Shown here: positions 1 through 10,885 of the stretch, piece by piece
Layout of the letters: each line of letters starts with the position of its first letter
Numbering within the stretch: the stretch's first letter is position 1
Program-made: the position numbers and the translations under genes
Notes under the pieces: generated by a model
Told to the model about the DNA's origin: nothing
Seen by the model: the letters and a program-made list of their open reading frames with translations, nothing else
Database searches by the model: none
Assembly (NCBI RefSeq): GCF_032854445.1
Contig: NC_088306.1
Coordinates: forward strand, 27,687,764 to 27,751,763
Length of the DNA stretch: 64,000 bases
Source: Liolophura sinensis
Taxonomy: Eukaryota > Mollusca > Polyplacophora > Chitonida > Chitonidae
Direction of reading: 5' to 3'

Positions 1-1187
1 ATGATAGGTTTGGGTTTGCAGTTTGCTCTCCTGGGGGAGATATTGACATCACTTAACTAACAGTTAAACCACTTTGCCCCCACCCCCTACCACGACCCAC
101 CTGCTGTTTGATTGATAGCCTGACAAAAAATATCAGCGTGAAGAGCAGGATGGGGAAGGGAGAGAATCAGAAGGAGCAAAGTATACAGGCAACACTACGG
201 AAAGCAAACAAAATTTACCCATGCTCAATTTCCAGTTGCTTATTTATTTATCTGGTTTGTGTTTTATGCCATTGCCAATACTTATACATGTATGACTGAG
301 GTCATGTTTATTAGCTGTGGCTAGCGGCTCCAATCTGTCCGCTGGTTAAATTTTGGATTTACTACCTTTTAACATGGGGCATTCTCTTAAAAAAGAACAT
401 CACCCTCTTTTAAACTGGAACATTCACTTTTCGCAAACCAGATGGCGCTGACTTTGTGAGGAATTACAGCTATTGTAAATGTCGCATTGTTTATGGTTTC
501 ATTTTTGAAAGACATTCTTTAATAACATTTCATGTGAGAATCTGCATTTGTATAAATTCAAGCCAAATTTTTCACAGTGCAACACAAGATAAAGGTTTAC
601 TACGGTGAAACAGAGATCTGTGAAATTCAATGAATCATGCTAGTGTGTATTAAACCATTTTTCTCTTGCCCACAGAAAATTCATCACAAATATTAGACTG
701 AAAAACAAGGGGGGTTTGGAGATACTTTTTTGCTTCAGAAATCAATTATTAAAGAAGAGGGCCTAATACTAGTCAAGCAGTTAAGACTGTCAGGATAATT
801 CCTCACAAAGAACGCCGGGGTAAAGGAGCAGACTCAGCCCCTTTATTTCCACTTGAGGACAATTTTATGTATTTAAGCAAAATCAGCTGGGATATGGCAA
901 ACACACAAGGGGCAACAAAGAACAGATAAATCCTACCAGATTATCTAAAGCAGGGCATGATGATTCCTAGAGGGGATATTCTGGGCAGGATGCAGCTAAG
1001 TACGAGAGGAAAATCAACGCACTGTGCTCTGCTTGTGCAACACCACAAATGAACGACGCAACGAAACTGAATCACGTATTTCAGTAACGTCCATTGGTTC
1101 AGTAGTGGAAGATTATAATATAAAAACACAGTATCTTGGTCATCACAAGACTTCATGTTATGTTTGCTTTTTTGTTCTTTTTTTTAT

Positions 1188-1380
1188 ACCAGCTAATAAA
1201 TTAAGGTTTTTTCCATCTTGTACAGCATACAAATTTTGTTATATTTTATATCTTAGATCCTTATCACACTGATGTACCACTACAGCCAAATTAGCTCTCC
1301 GGATGCCATCTTTGCAATTCTAATTCTTGACTAAAAAAGGAATTTCTTCATAAAATCAGACATCTTCAAAAAGAAAGCCC
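1188..1380 (+). repeat. Repeat family R4, copy 1
   Basis: CCAGCTAATAAATTAAGGTT, GATGTACCACTACAGCCAAA, AAAAAGGAATTTCTTCATAA, ATCTTCAAAAAGAAAGCC. Same block order as 2283-2470, about 1.1 kb away. This is a local duplication or two insertions of one family. Confidence 0.7.
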
Positions 1381-1566
1381 ATGCTGGATGATAATTTCAT
1401 TTGTGAGTGTCGCACAAATGTGTTCAGGACTCTTCCTTCGTGACACACAGGTTATGTCGGAAATTACAATCAGAAGTTTGGTATGAACATCAATTAGCAG
1501 ATCTCTCATATTCCTGTAATGTGATTTTAATTTTTATTTATTTGACTAGAGTTTTATACCTTAATC

Positions 1567-1675
1567 ATTTTTTATTTATTTATTTATTCAATTGGTGTTT
1601 TATGCTGCACTCAAGAATATTTCACTTATACGACGACAGCCAGCACTATGGTGAGAGGAAACCCAGACCATCCTC
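1567..1675 (-). mobile_element. 5'-truncated SINE-A
   Basis: TTATTTATTTATTCAATTGG, TGTTTTATGCTGCACTCAAG, AATATTTCACTTATACGACG, CAGCACTATGGTGAGAGGAA. Moderately diverged, body and head missing. Confidence 0.85.
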
Positions 1676-1810
1676 CAGTTTACTTTTTAAATACGACAGG
1701 TAGTATAAACTCCCACTTACATATACCTCTGCTGATAAAGTGATTAATAGATTTATTTGTTTGGTGTTTTATTTAGACTACATGTTTTCCACTTTCATGA
1801 CTGCAGCCAG

Positions 1811-1958
1811 CATTATGGTGGGAGGAAACCATGAAGTATCAAAGTATATCTGTGTTCACCTGTGGCACTTTGGACTAACAATGAGTATTATGGTGGGAGG
1901 AAACCATGAAGTGATTAAATTATATGTGTTCACCTGTGGCACTTTGGACTAACAATGA
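1811..1958. repeat. 75-bp tandem duplication with a SINE-A fragment at its start
   Basis: Two copies of TATTATGGTGGGAGGAAACC, ATGAAGT..., GTGTTCACCTGTGGCACTTT, GGACTAACAATGA. The first part (CAGCATTATGGTGGGAGGAAACC) is SINE-A-like, and a decayed SINE-A tail (TTATTTGTTTGGTGTTTTAT) precedes it at about 1750. A short SINE piece was apparently duplicated together with its flank. Confidence 0.85.
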
Positions 1959-2282
1959 TGTTCATTTATTTCTGCTTTACAGGAGACTTTTCAAATCCGA
2001 TTTTCTTTTCGTGGAATAAATCCACATATCACAAGATGCAATTTTTCATCCTTTCTTACCTTCTTTGTTTTTTTTAATTATCTTTCCAGCATGTATCATA
2101 TTGTGCGCAGACATGCCATTAATCATATACCAGTATGTATACTAGACTTACCTGACCAAGAAAATAAATCATTTTTGTGAATTTGTTACAAGCATATATC
2201 TTCCCCTCAACCTACACACTGATTTTTGACATTTTTCAAGATTATAAATTACATTCAAGATTTCTTTTTTTTTTTTTAATAA

Positions 2283-2470
2283 CAGGCTAATAAATTAAGG
2301 TACTCACGCACCATCATTCAACTTTTGTTTTATTTAATATTTTCCTAGCATTACACATGTACCACTGCAACCAATCACAAATTTGGGCGTCTTGAAGCAG
2401 ACTTTTGAATCTGATTCTTCAAAAAGGAATTTCTCCATAAAAATCAAAAATATCTTCAAAAGAAACCGAC
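2283..2470 (+). repeat. Repeat family R4, copy 2
   Basis: CAGGCTAATAAATTAAGGTA, ACATGTACCACTGCAACCAA, AAAAAGGAATTTCTCCATAA, ATCTTCAAAAGAAACC. Aligns with 1188-1380; a third, weaker match covers 1984-2060. Confidence 0.7.
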
Positions 2471-3430
2471 TTGTCACAGGCCTGGGGTCAATCTCTTTAA
2501 TGAGACTTTATCCATCAGACTGAGAGTACAGGGTTAAAAACTAAAGCTGACCCAGGGCAAACCCCAAAAGGGCATCCATGGCTTTGGTGCATTATCAGTG
2601 GGTGCAATCAGGCAGCCTCACAAAAATGACTCATGTTGTGGAGATGCCAGCTCTGCCTTCACATTTAACCCCTGCTCTAGACGTAAGGAACCTTGGGCCA
2701 ATGTTAATAATTCACTTTGCTTTTCATGTCACTACATTCATGACGCAGAAAAAAACAAAACACAAAGGCATAACTGTGTTTCACAATATTGCCATATGGA
2801 AGCTGAGGCACAATAATGTTATGTCACAGGGTATTACTCAAGATTCTTCTAAAGGATATGTTCAATATTTAATAAGTTCACTCTGAAACATTTTTTTTTT
2901 GTATACTTCAGGCAACTTTCGCAAAACTTTCTCAAATGCATTTTCTATTTTTATCAAGAATGACATCAAGATATGAGTTATAAAATTCCATATTGCATCT
3001 TTCGATTACCAAAAAAAAGAAAAATGATTTAAGCCTTATATGTCTCTGCATTCTTTGTTCTCCTTTGGTTTGGAATAAGACACAGAATACTGTAAACACC
3101 ACGGGAGCATGTTGTGGTCGTTGTTGTTGAGGAGATGGTGTTGTTCTTGTTCTAAATCTATTAAGGAGTATCTTTTAAACAATTCGTTTGTTACAATTAT
3201 CTTGTTCTTATTTCATATTAAGATGAACTTAAAAAATAACAAACAGGTGTTCCAAAAAAACAACAAAAACAAATGCTCATAACTGCATGCGCCTGATTAG
3301 GAGAATGGGATGAAGTCAGTAATTTGAAAATACCAGATTCAATATCAAATAATGTTTGATATCAGTATCAGTTATCAAACCAGATCTTGATCACCTGATC
3401 AAATACGTTCATCTGATCAAAGACGTTCCC

Positions 3431-3909
3431 CCCAGACAGAGCATGCATGCTTACCTGCTCATTCACCCAGACAGAGTATGCTGCATGCATGCTCATCTGC
3501 TCATTCACCCTGACAGAGTAGGCTGCATGCATGCTTATCTGCTTATTCACCCAGACAGAGTAAGCTGCATGCATACTCACCTGCCCATTCACCCAGACAG
3601 AGTAGGCTGCATGCATACTCACCTGCTCATTCACCCAGAGTAGGCTGCATGCATGCTCACCTGCCCATTCACCCAGAGTAAGCTGCATGCATGCTTATCT
3701 GCTTATTCACCCAGACAGAGTATGCTGCATGCATGCTTATCTGCTTATTCACCCAGACAGAGTAAGCTGCATGCATGCTTATCTGCCCATTCACCCAGAC
3801 AGAGTAAGCTGCATGCATACTCACCTGCCCATTCACCCAGACAGAGTAGGCTGCATGCATGCTCACCTGCCCATTCACCCAGAGTAGGCTGCATGCATGC
3901 TTACCTGCT
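3431..3909. repeat. 42-bp minisatellite, about 12 copies
   Basis: Unit GCATGCATGCTTATCTGCTT + ATTCACCCAGACAGAGTAAG + CT (42 nt). Three or so units lack ACAG and are 38 nt, which shifts the frame and explains the several overlapping ORFs on both strands. Each unit opens with the self-complementary GCATGCATGC. Confidence 0.95.
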
Positions 3910-4034
3910 GTAGCATATACCAAAGCGCAGAGACCAAGGACGACACAGGTGCTGGCTCTAGGTGACAATCCAACATGTGCAAAAAATCTCACAAATAAAA
4001 TTAGAGAAAAATTTGAACTGATTTGAAGACCCAC

Positions 4035-4150
4035 CTCTTCGGATGTGGTTTTGTCCTGGGGTCGTTGTTGTTGTGACCGTGACTGTGGTGGAGTGTGGGG
4101 CGGCAGCAGGTCTGGTAGCACGCCGCTACTCCTGGCGGAAGAGGATTGAC
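4035..4150 (-). CDS. TNIK/MAP4K4/MINK1: Exon 9: LPDLLPP middle-region exon
   Basis: 116 bp. With the G of exon 8 it reads G-QSSSARSSGVLPDLLPPHTP, then PQSRSQQQRPQDKTTSEE, ending in phase 0. The GVLPDLLPPHTP part resembles the TNIK segment HINLPDLVQQSHSP, which follows the TLMIRE block in vertebrate TNIK and so agrees in order with exon 7. PPHTPPQ offers a proline-rich PxxP-like site. Acceptor GTTGTTGCAG is strong; donor GAG|GTGGGT is acceptable. The next exons (SFTPFVDPR-like block, then CNH domain) were looked for and not found between 1 and 4034. Confidence 0.83.
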
Positions 4151-4263
4151 CTGCAACAACAACAACAACGGAACAGTTATTTAATATTTAAATAAAGGTT
4201 TCATTCATTAATACCAGGTGCTGGTAACAAAGTGTATAAAAGAAATTTACACAAGGAGGACTG

Positions 4264-4506
4264 GGGGTGGTTAGTGCGCCAGCGCGGTGTATGAACCAGA
4301 AGCCTCTCACCAATGCGGTCACTGTGAGCTCATGCTGGCTTCCTCAACGTGGGAAGGTATGTGGGAAGGTCTGCCAACAACCTGCGGATAGTGGTGGGTT
4401 TCCCCCAGGCTCAGACCTGTTTCCTCCCACCATAATGCTGGCTGTCAAGCTGTTGTATAAGTGAAATATTCTTGAGCACAGTGTAAAACACCAATCAAAT
4501 AAATAA
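4264..4506 (+). mobile_element. Diverged SINE-A, nearly full length
   Basis: The head is decayed (GGTTAGTGCGCCAGCGCGGT). Then come CAGAAGCCTCTCACCAATGC, AACCTGCGGATAGTGGTGGG, CCCAGGCTCAGACCTG and the tail GTGTAAAACACCAATCAAAT, AAATAAAA. A second GGGAAGGTATGTGGGAAGGT indicates a small internal duplication. Lies in the intron close to the exon 9 acceptor. Confidence 0.88.
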
Positions 4507-4801
4507 AAAATATACTGAGCTGGATTTTCTTTCAGTGTTGTATAACAGAATGAATACTGCACTTCGGTTCCTCATGGACATGAAGTGTATTCAATACTGT
4601 GTTAGTAAGAGTTACTCAATTATATTTCACATCTACAAAAATGACTGGGTTCAATTTGTATAATTGCATAGCAGATCCGTGCTCCTTGCCAAGCACCTGT
4701 CAACCCCAATGTCACTCCAGTTTTATTGCCTGTTTGTAACAGTATACAAGGGACAAATACCCAAAGGGGAATGCAGGCATTCCTCAAAAATGTGGATGGC
4801 A

Positions 4802-5592
4802 CCCCACTGTGAGAAACATGAAAGTGTATTTGAAACCTGGAATGTGGGAAGTACAGAAGTGTGTTTGAAATCTGCACTGTGAGAAGTACGGAAGTGTGTT
4901 TGAAACCTGTACTGTGAGAAGTATGGAAGTGTGTTTGAAACCTGGAATGTGGAAAGTATGGAAGTGTGTTTGAAATCTGCACTGTGAGAAGTACGGAAGT
5001 GTGTTTGAAACCTGCACTGTGAGAAGTACGGAAGTGTGTTTGAAACCTGCACTGTGAGAAGTACGGAAGTGTGTCTGAAACCTGGAATGTGAGAAGTACA
5101 GAAGTGTGTTTGAAACCTGGAATGTGAGAAGTACCGAAGCGTGTTTGAAATATGCACTGTGAAAAGTATGGAGGCGTGTCTGAAACCTGCACTGTGGGAA
5201 GTACGCAAGTGGGTTAGAAACCTGCACTGTGAGAAGTACCGAAGTGTGTTTGAAACCTGCACTGAATGAAGTATGGAAGTGAGCTTGAAACCTGCACTGA
5301 ATGAAGTACGGAAGTGAGCTTGAAACCTGGAATGTCAGAAGTCCAGATGTGTGTTTGAAATCTGCACTGTGAGAAGTATGGAGGTTTGTCTAAAACCTGC
5401 ACTGTGGGAAGTACGCAAGTGTGTTAGGAACCTGCACTGTGAGAAGTAAGGAAGTGTGTTTGAAACCTAGGATGTGGGAAGTACGGAAGTGTGTTTGAAA
5501 CCTGCACTGTGAGAAGTACGGAAGTGTGTTTGAAACCTGCACTGTGGGAAGTATGGAAGTGTGTCTGAAACCTGCACTGTGGGAAGTACAGA
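4802..5592. repeat. 35-bp minisatellite, about 22 copies
   Basis: Unit GCACTGTGAGAAGTACGGAA + GTGTGTTTGAAACCT (35 nt). A common variant starts GGAATGTGAGAAG, and others carry AATGAAG, GAGCTTG or AGGCGTGTCTG. The array is purely tandem with no spacers. Because 35 is not a multiple of three, each frame cycles through all three readings, so three overlapping long minus-strand ORFs (up to 190 codons) arise with no gene present. Confidence 0.96.
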
Positions 5593-5882
5593 CGTAATAG
5601 AATATAAGAGGAATACCTTGATAATGTTAAGGATGTAATATCATTTCTGAATGGCCCGACAAAACATCATGGTGCCCATGAAAGGCAGATTACAGTCTGC
5701 TGATTATTACAAAAGACTTTCTAAATAGAAAGTAAAACCAGCTGGCAAATGGTCACACAAAAGTGGTGAAATATGTCCTCGTCAATATACCTTGGTTAGG
5801 GCTTTATTCTAAAAATTGCTCTGATCCTATATTGTTATCACATTTAATATAGAATGACATGAAACAATTACGCAACGGTGAA

Positions 5883-6040
5883 CAACATTATGGCGAGAGG
5901 AAAGCGGGCAGAGACCGGTGAAAACCCACAACCATAAGCAGGTTGCTTGCTGACCTACCCACACGTATGGCTGGAGAGGAAGCCAGCAGTAGCTGAACTT
6001 GAACTCACAGTGACCGCATTGGTGAGAAGCTCCTGCTACC
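5883..6040 (-). mobile_element. Diverged SINE-A body
   Basis: ACATTATGGCGAGAGGAAAG, CGGGCAGAGACCGG, CCATAAGCAGGTTGCTTGCT, GGCTGGAGAGGAAGCCAGCA, TTGAACTCACAGTGACCGCA. It matches the SINE-A body and box B region in minus orientation. The 3' tail (ACTCAAGAATATTTC) is lost and the head end is short. Confidence 0.85.
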
Positions 6041-9000
6041 TAAAACATAATTCAGTTCTAATCTTGTCTGTCCTATGTTCAATGCTGCTTTTGTTACAGC
6101 CTATGTTTTGTTCACAAACTGGTGATGTGTATGGAGTTGCCATTTCTGTAACAAAAGGTCCCCCACTGCCAGTCACAATCACGGAAATTATGTTGGACGA
6201 GACAAATATCTCAAAACAAACCCAAACAAATGACCCGTAACTTGCCTGCTACTTTAGCTGGACATGCACGCCATTTTTCATCAAACAATCAGTAGGTTGC
6301 CTGCGTGACAGAAAGTCATTTAGTGATCCCAATACAACAGCTATACCACCAAAAAACCTTCATATCCTGCTTCATATACCCGGCATTCACAGAAAGCATC
6401 TGGGTTATGGGTCAGAGTCATCCACTGGCAATTCCAGGATTATATCCTCAAATCATAGCAGACCAAATTACATCCTATTGGATGCATTTTAATAAAAGGG
6501 TAAACTACAAAAATCTTTGTATCATCTATAAAGAAAATTACAACAGCTTTTCCCTCCAAAAAAACAGCTGCACAATATTAATCATAAAATAACATATAGC
6601 ATAATATCTATGTTCCTACAGCAAGGACAAATTACATGATGGATACTTTTACACACATAGGCATCAAACTATGGAACTCCCTCCCTTATCCAGGTAAAAC
6701 AAGCCCTTTCTCTGTCAAGCTTTCAATCAAACTACTTAAAATCACAGTTAGTGAAATGTACACACATGTATGTATGTATGCTTTCACTGTATCAAGCATA
6801 CTTAGATGTATTATTATTAATACAGAAAACCTTTTCATAAGGCTATGTCCCTGTAACATGCTTGCACACATGTGCATTGTTCAAAACCAAACAGGGGATG
6901 GGAAAGGGGCCGTCTTGGTTTGTTTCTCTGTACATATGTGTGTGTATGTGCGTGGTGGGGGGGGGGGAGGGGGGAGGGGGGGTCCAGCCAGCAGCGGAAG
7001 TAAGAAGGGGTTGGTAATGGGCCGTCTCCCACGACCTAACTTCTACTGGTTGGGACAGAGGTTGGGACAGTTGCAGGGACAGCACTATTGGTTGTTGTGT
7101 TGTTGTTTTCGTAGGTCTGAATGTATACAGCTTCTCTTTTCAAACTACATAGTGCTATATCTGGTTTTATATATATATATATATTGATGTATGTTTGGAA
7201 GTACATGTGTTCCATATTTCTGTTTTCCCTGGAGGCCTTGGAGAAGAACAGTTTCATTGTAAATTGATGGAGCTAGCTTTGTTAAATGAAGATATTATTA
7301 CGGACTAAGAGAGTATGATACTGGATATGGTTGATGCGATTCCCTGATAACTATGAATGCTGAAAACAGTTCAACCATTATGTCGCCTATTCAGCATGTA
7401 GTTTCAGATTCAATTTTCTCAACAGGGCAGTTTCAAGTTCGAACTCTTCTTTCGTTACCTGTGCAGAGATTATTTTCCCGATCACTTGTCTCACCATTTT
7501 CCTGAGGCACAGACGACACCTCTTTCCTTTATAAACTCTTCATCTAGTTAAGTTTCTCTAGTGTCTGTCTACTCTAAGCAACTTTTTGCAAAGCTTTTTC
7601 ACACGCCAAATGTGATCCCACCAAAAAAACCCTCTTTCACTAAAGTTTGCTCCCATCCTTTAATCAACCGTGGAGCTATACAGAACATGTCCTTGACCTA
7701 TACAGTTAGACATTTACACTACAGCATCGTGGGTAAGACCAGAGCAGTGACAACAGTGTCACTTTCGGGGAAAATGATCACACGAGAGCACTGAAACCCA
7801 GCTTTAGTTTTATCAGTTTAGTGTTTTATTCTAACTTTGCAGGTAACAAACTCCTCACACTTCCACAAGCAGATATGTGCCCGCTGAAGTAGAATCTAGA
7901 ACCACATAAAAATATCCATGGCATTTCCAACATAATTTATGAGCTTGTGCCGCCATCAAGAGAAATATAGCATTTCACATTTGTGAAAACAAAACGCACT
8001 GCTAGCGCTTTAACAGCCGCCTCATTAGCAACATGAAAGGAAACGCTATGTCCAATCGGAGTCTCCATCAAGGACAGGACAGCTGAATTAACTTGCAACA
8101 TGAAGACCTCTACCCTACAACTGAAAACACACGCCACTGTGTTTTTCTCTCTCTGGAGAATAGTTATTATTTAGACAGCTTCAACAGGACAGTCAATGAG
8201 ATTTGGCCTTTCCTGGAGCTCAGCGTTAGTAAGCCTGTGTTTTGATCATAATTACTGTATCAAACTGTCGCGGTTCTCGACACCTGCACAATGGTGCATT
8301 ACTGTGTCCTAGAAGCGATCCAATAATGGTAACCACGGCCCAACATAAAGCGAAGCCCAAACTAAGTAAACACAAATTTCGTAATATATGATATCACTGC
8401 ATGAAGTAGGATATTATTATGTATGCTTAGAAAAGCTAAACTTACAACAACCACAAAAAAAGGGAAAAACAAAAACAGAGGAAAAAGACAAGAATAAGTT
8501 TTGGACCCTCTAGTTACATCTGTCAATCAAGGCAGAGTGAACCTTGCTGTGTTACGTTGACACTTCTATTCCAAACTTTCAAATGAACCAGTTCATCAAA
8601 TACAATGTGGACTTCAAAAACCAATATATCACAACAAAAAAGGGGGTTTCAAGTTTCTGCTCTGACAAGAGACAAAAAGTGAAAAAAATTGTGTAAATTG
8701 GACTGGTTTATCTGTACAAAAACAGCCAATTATCTGGAACGTATAATAATCCTTAGTTTGCTTCAGAACAAGTTTAATTGCATGCAACTCCTGTGAGAGA
8801 AAATTATACTGTTACATTGTTTAATCTGTTGAATCCAAAATATAATGTTCAAATTAGGGTAGACTTTTTAATTTTGTGACACCAAGTCTTTTTGCTTCAT
8901 GGTAAAACTAACTCTGGATATAGTTTAAACCTAGACAATTTATTTTTGGATTAGATGAAATAGACAAATTCCTGTTTAATACTAGCCAAGAAAGTTTATT

Positions 9001-10704
9001 TCACACTGTCTAATCTGTGACAAGAACTTTTCCTTCAAACCAAATCATCGGACAAAAACTGTTGGCTAATGGAACATGACCACAGGGAAGTTCTATTGGA
9101 CACTTGGTGAGGGTTGTAAAGCAACAAGACAACAAAAAAGATTTTAGCACAGACAGAAAGGCTAATCATGGATAAAGATGGTCACACTGTTCAGACCAAT
9201 ACCGATTTATTTTCCTCATTGAACACTGATTTCCCAGAAGATTTGTTTCCGGAATGTATCCAGACAAAAAACAACAAGAACACTGCACAAGGCCTTGGTT
9301 CCAATGGTTTGGTCAACGATGATCCACAACATAGCCGATTTCAGCCCCAGGCCAGCTAGCCAATTTACCAAAGGAACCACGGCATAATTACCCAATGAAT
9401 ATAAAATCAGCTTTTATTTTCTCCTGATAAAATTGTCTCGTCAAGCTGCTTCTGTCGTCTTGCCACACTCCTGCCTGCCAAAACATTGCTGTCCGCTAGA
9501 GTCTGCTTTTTGGCCGCCTGTGCTAATGTTCCCTCTCTGCATAACCGGTTTCGGCTGCTTAATTAAAGCTGGGTGATGAATGTGTCCCGCAGGATGGGGC
9601 ATCAGCTGCATTTGGCGCTGAGCGGCCCAGGGGTGGGTGGGGGGTGGGGTGCGGGAACAAACGTGGGAGTGGCACGGTGGTGGCCTCAGACACAGCTGTG
9701 CCTTGCAAAAGTATTTCTTTCCAAAATGGAAGCGGTTGAATTCTGATGGTTGCATGCCTAGGTCAGTTGAGCTGCGTTAGTTGCTTTTCAGACAGGAAGG
9801 AAAAGGAAAAAAAGGGGGGGGGGGGGGATCAGAGGGATTATGTGGGCTGTCTCACCTTCTACTGGACACAGAGCACTTTATCACTGTCACCAGAGAAAAC
9901 TTGGCAGGGAGCTAATCTCCCACTGCTAAATGAAGTAATTTTCATGCCGGATGCTTTTAGGTGCAGTAGTGTTGCGGAACAAGGCTTCCATTTTGTCTTG
10001 GATAAAGACGACTGCGGTCAAAGACAAAACTGGCTAGAGGAAACTCCTAAATCACAGAGTCGGTGCATGTCTGACAACCACGTCTCATTCCCCTCCTCAC
10101 ATCCGATTATCTCCCTATCCCCCCCCACCCCCCCCATACTGATCATGATAATCTCACTGCAAGCCCTATACCCTCTGAGGTTAATGAATCTCATTCTACT
10201 CATTACATTTCAATGCCAAAAGTTGCTGTTTAGAACAGCTCATCATTCCCTCCCGGAACACAAGATCATGGGTGGGCCTGTAACATTTTCAAACAAAACA
10301 GAATTATGGAAATCCATTAACAAGGTCTCTTTTTTTTTTCTTTTTAATCATGCTCACGATATCTGAAACCTGTAAGCGAATCTCCTTTTGGGTCAAAACT
10401 ATCACATGTGTAATCTTTGTGGGGAAGGAAATGTAAGGCTTGCTACTGGACAATGTATCATGTTTGCTTCTCTGTCAACTCTTTTAACACTCAGCATCAA
10501 GCAGAAATTCTGTGAGAACAGACAGCGGAAGGTTTTAGATTTCTAATGCACATGTTTTTTTTTTTTCGTACTCTCTTAAGACAGAAATGCATTTTGTATA
10601 CATTTAGGTGTGCTTTCCCTTTAAACTAGCAAAAGTGAAAATAGTAAAATATTAAATGAAAATAAATAACTTGTTATTTATTTCACCCCTATTGATCAGC
10701 AATT

Positions 10705-10885
10705 TACCATAATTCTTCAATCTTTTCCACAGCCGATGCAACCAAAATTTTTAAACATTCTGCAAGAACTAAGGGCTGCATAGAAATAAGCGATGCAGTT
10801 GTATGTAGCTTGCATCTTCATGGACACAAACAAATCCTTTTAGTGTCATGTTCACAGTAATTGTATGCATGAATTACATGTACAA
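10705..10885 (+). repeat. Dispersed repeat family R1, copy 1
   Basis: TTCTTCAATCTTTTCCACAG, GATGCAACCAAAATTTTTAA, AGAACTAAGGGCTGCATAGA, TTGCATCTTCATGGACACAA, GTGTCATGTTCACAG, TTGTATGCATGAATTA. Same order as at 19.95 and 46.6 kb, though well diverged. Confidence 0.75.

Larger units (their letters stand above)
1..4034 (-). other. Intron downstream of exon 9 (partial)
   Basis: At least 4 kb of intron. It holds SINE-A pieces and the 75-bp duplication (1.5-2.0 kb), the R4 repeats and the 42-bp minisatellite next to exon 9. Stretches 1-1180 and 2.5-3.4 kb contain nothing I can name. No CNH-domain exon is recognised. Confidence 0.7.

Noticed and set aside
1-4034. Exons for the SFTPFVDPR block or the CNH domain
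   Set aside because: Searched on the minus strand. No matching peptide fragments seen; these should lie left of the window.
4620-5262. Three long overlapping minus-strand ORFs with FQTHFRTSHSAGF-type repeats
   Set aside because: They are translations of the 35-bp minisatellite in rotating frames. There are no splice sites in agreement and no family resemblance.
4802-5592. CRISPR-like array (about 35-bp repeats)
   Set aside because: Units are directly adjacent with no unique spacers, no cas genes are present and the DNA is clearly animal. It is a minisatellite.
6636-7187. 183-codon plus-strand ORF
   Set aside because: Runs through a G-run and simple sequence, with no recognisable domain and no exon-like splice sites.
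9746-10366. 206-codon plus-strand ORF, the longest in the window
   Set aside because: Passes through a G-run, a C-run and T-runs, with composition typical of non-coding DNA. No homology recognised and it lies in an intron of the kinase gene on the opposite strand.
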